Below are positions 5,245 to 5,538 of a stretch of DNA of 5,538 nucleotides, one piece after another (position 1 is the first letter of the stretch; each line of letters begins with the position of its first letter). Under the pieces are notes generated by a model that saw nothing but the letters and a program-made list of their open reading frames with translations, was not told the DNA's origin and made no database searches. The position numbers and the translations under genes were made by a program. Source of the DNA: Candidatus Saccharibacteria bacterium UBA3225 (GTDB lineage: Bacteria; Patescibacteriota; Saccharimonadia; Saccharimonadales; Saccharimonadaceae); NCBI GenBank assembly GCA_002363515.1, contig DEVX01000068.1:1-5538 (forward strand). The letters are read 5' to 3'.

Positions 5245-5538
5245 ATGGATAGAAAACGATTGGCATTATTTATTTTGCCTCATTCTTGCGATTTGGATGA
5301 GGATGTCGGTCCCGAACTGAGGCGGGACTGGGCGGCTATTTACTATGCGAGTCCGAATATGGCTTCGGCAGTAGAACTGATCGGCACTGCTCAGGAGCGA
5401 GCGAAAGACGGTAAAAATGAGGCAAGATGGAGTTTCGATGAAGTTGCTTCTATAGCAGAACTGATCGGCACTGCTCAGGAACGAGCGAAAGACGGTAAAA
5501 ATGAGGCAAGATGGAGTTTCGATGAAGTTGCTTCTATA
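5245..5538 (+). CDS. Hypothetical protein with 28-residue tandem repeats, C-terminus outside window
   Basis: From the ATG at 5245, 98 codons stay open to the window edge, so the gene is partial. Residues 1-42 are unique (MDRKRLALFILPHSCDLDED start, then WAAIYYASPNMA at 29-40) with no clear signal peptide. Residues 43-70 and 71-98 are two copies of a 28-residue unit that differ only by Val/Ala at the first position. The unit contains ELIGTAQERAKDG then NEARWSFDEVAS and is probably one or two short amphipathic helices with a polar turn. The residues before unit 1 (ASAVEL) resemble the junction between units (ASIAEL), so the periodicity reaches slightly further left. I do not recognise the family. 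The start is well supported by AGGAGG 6 nt upstream, a 17-nt-spacer promoter and an isolating terminator. Near-identical copies at DNA level mean recent duplication, ongoing copy-number change, or an assembly effect. Confidence 0.75.
   Translation, partial: MDRKRLALFILPHSCDLDEDVGPELRRDWAAIYYASPNMASAVELIGTAQERAKDGKNEARWSFDEVASIAELIGTAQERAKDGKNEARWSFDEVASI
5371..5538 (+). repeat. Two direct tandem copies of an 84-bp unit
   Basis: Unit 1 is 5371-5454 and unit 2 is 5455-5538. They differ at only two bases: T/C at the second base of the unit (Val to Ala) and G/A in a silent Glu codon (5397 region). The period is a multiple of three, so adding or losing units keeps the frame. Short matching sequence GCTTC occurs one period earlier at 5362-5366. 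The window ends exactly at the end of unit 2. Confidence 0.95.

Noticed and set aside
5362..5538. CRISPR-like array
   Set aside because: The repeats are directly adjacent with no spacers, 84 bp long, and in frame within a coding region.

Overview
The window looks like chromosomal DNA from a Patescibacteria/CPR bacterium, most likely a Candidatus Saccharibacteria (TM7) relative. This is inference from protein style: a single-TM VirD4/TraG-like ATPase with a DPHGD motif, a sigma-70 region-4 protein fused to HARE-HTH-type winged helices, moderate GC, standard stop codons and extended -10 promoters. No rRNA, tRNA, CRISPR array, transposase or integrase is visible.

Left part (1-1787, minus strand): the N-terminal 595 codons of a large membrane-anchored P-loop ATPase of the type IV coupling protein kind. 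It is open at the left edge, so it does not appear as a closed reading frame. It is divergent from a + strand pair: a very acidic protein of unknown function (1851-2555), and 22 bp later a LID-less adenylate-kinase-like NMP kinase (2578-3183). All three genes have an extended -10 element (TGN-TANAAT) 6-9 nt before the ATG and no Shine-Dalgarno sequence, so they are probably leaderless. The kinase lacks the two arginines that normally hold the AMP phosphate.

Middle part: a convergent 46-bp gap with a GC-rich hairpin, then a minus-strand regulator (3230-4261) with sigma region 4 and C-terminal winged helices. It is driven by a near-perfect sigma-70 promoter. A 324-bp AT-rich divergent intergenic region follows, with promoters on both strands and operator-like palindromes.

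Right part (4586-5538): two single-gene units of unknown function, each with a 17-nt-spacer promoter, a leader starting near TTGTAA and a consensus AGGAGG site. They are separated by a strong intrinsic terminator. The second gene runs off the window inside an 84-bp (28-residue) in-frame tandem repeat, and the window ends exactly at the end of repeat unit 2. The contrast between leaderless genes on the left and strong SD leaders on the right, plus the repeat gene, are the most unusual aspects. No complete multi-gene system can be named from the sequence alone.
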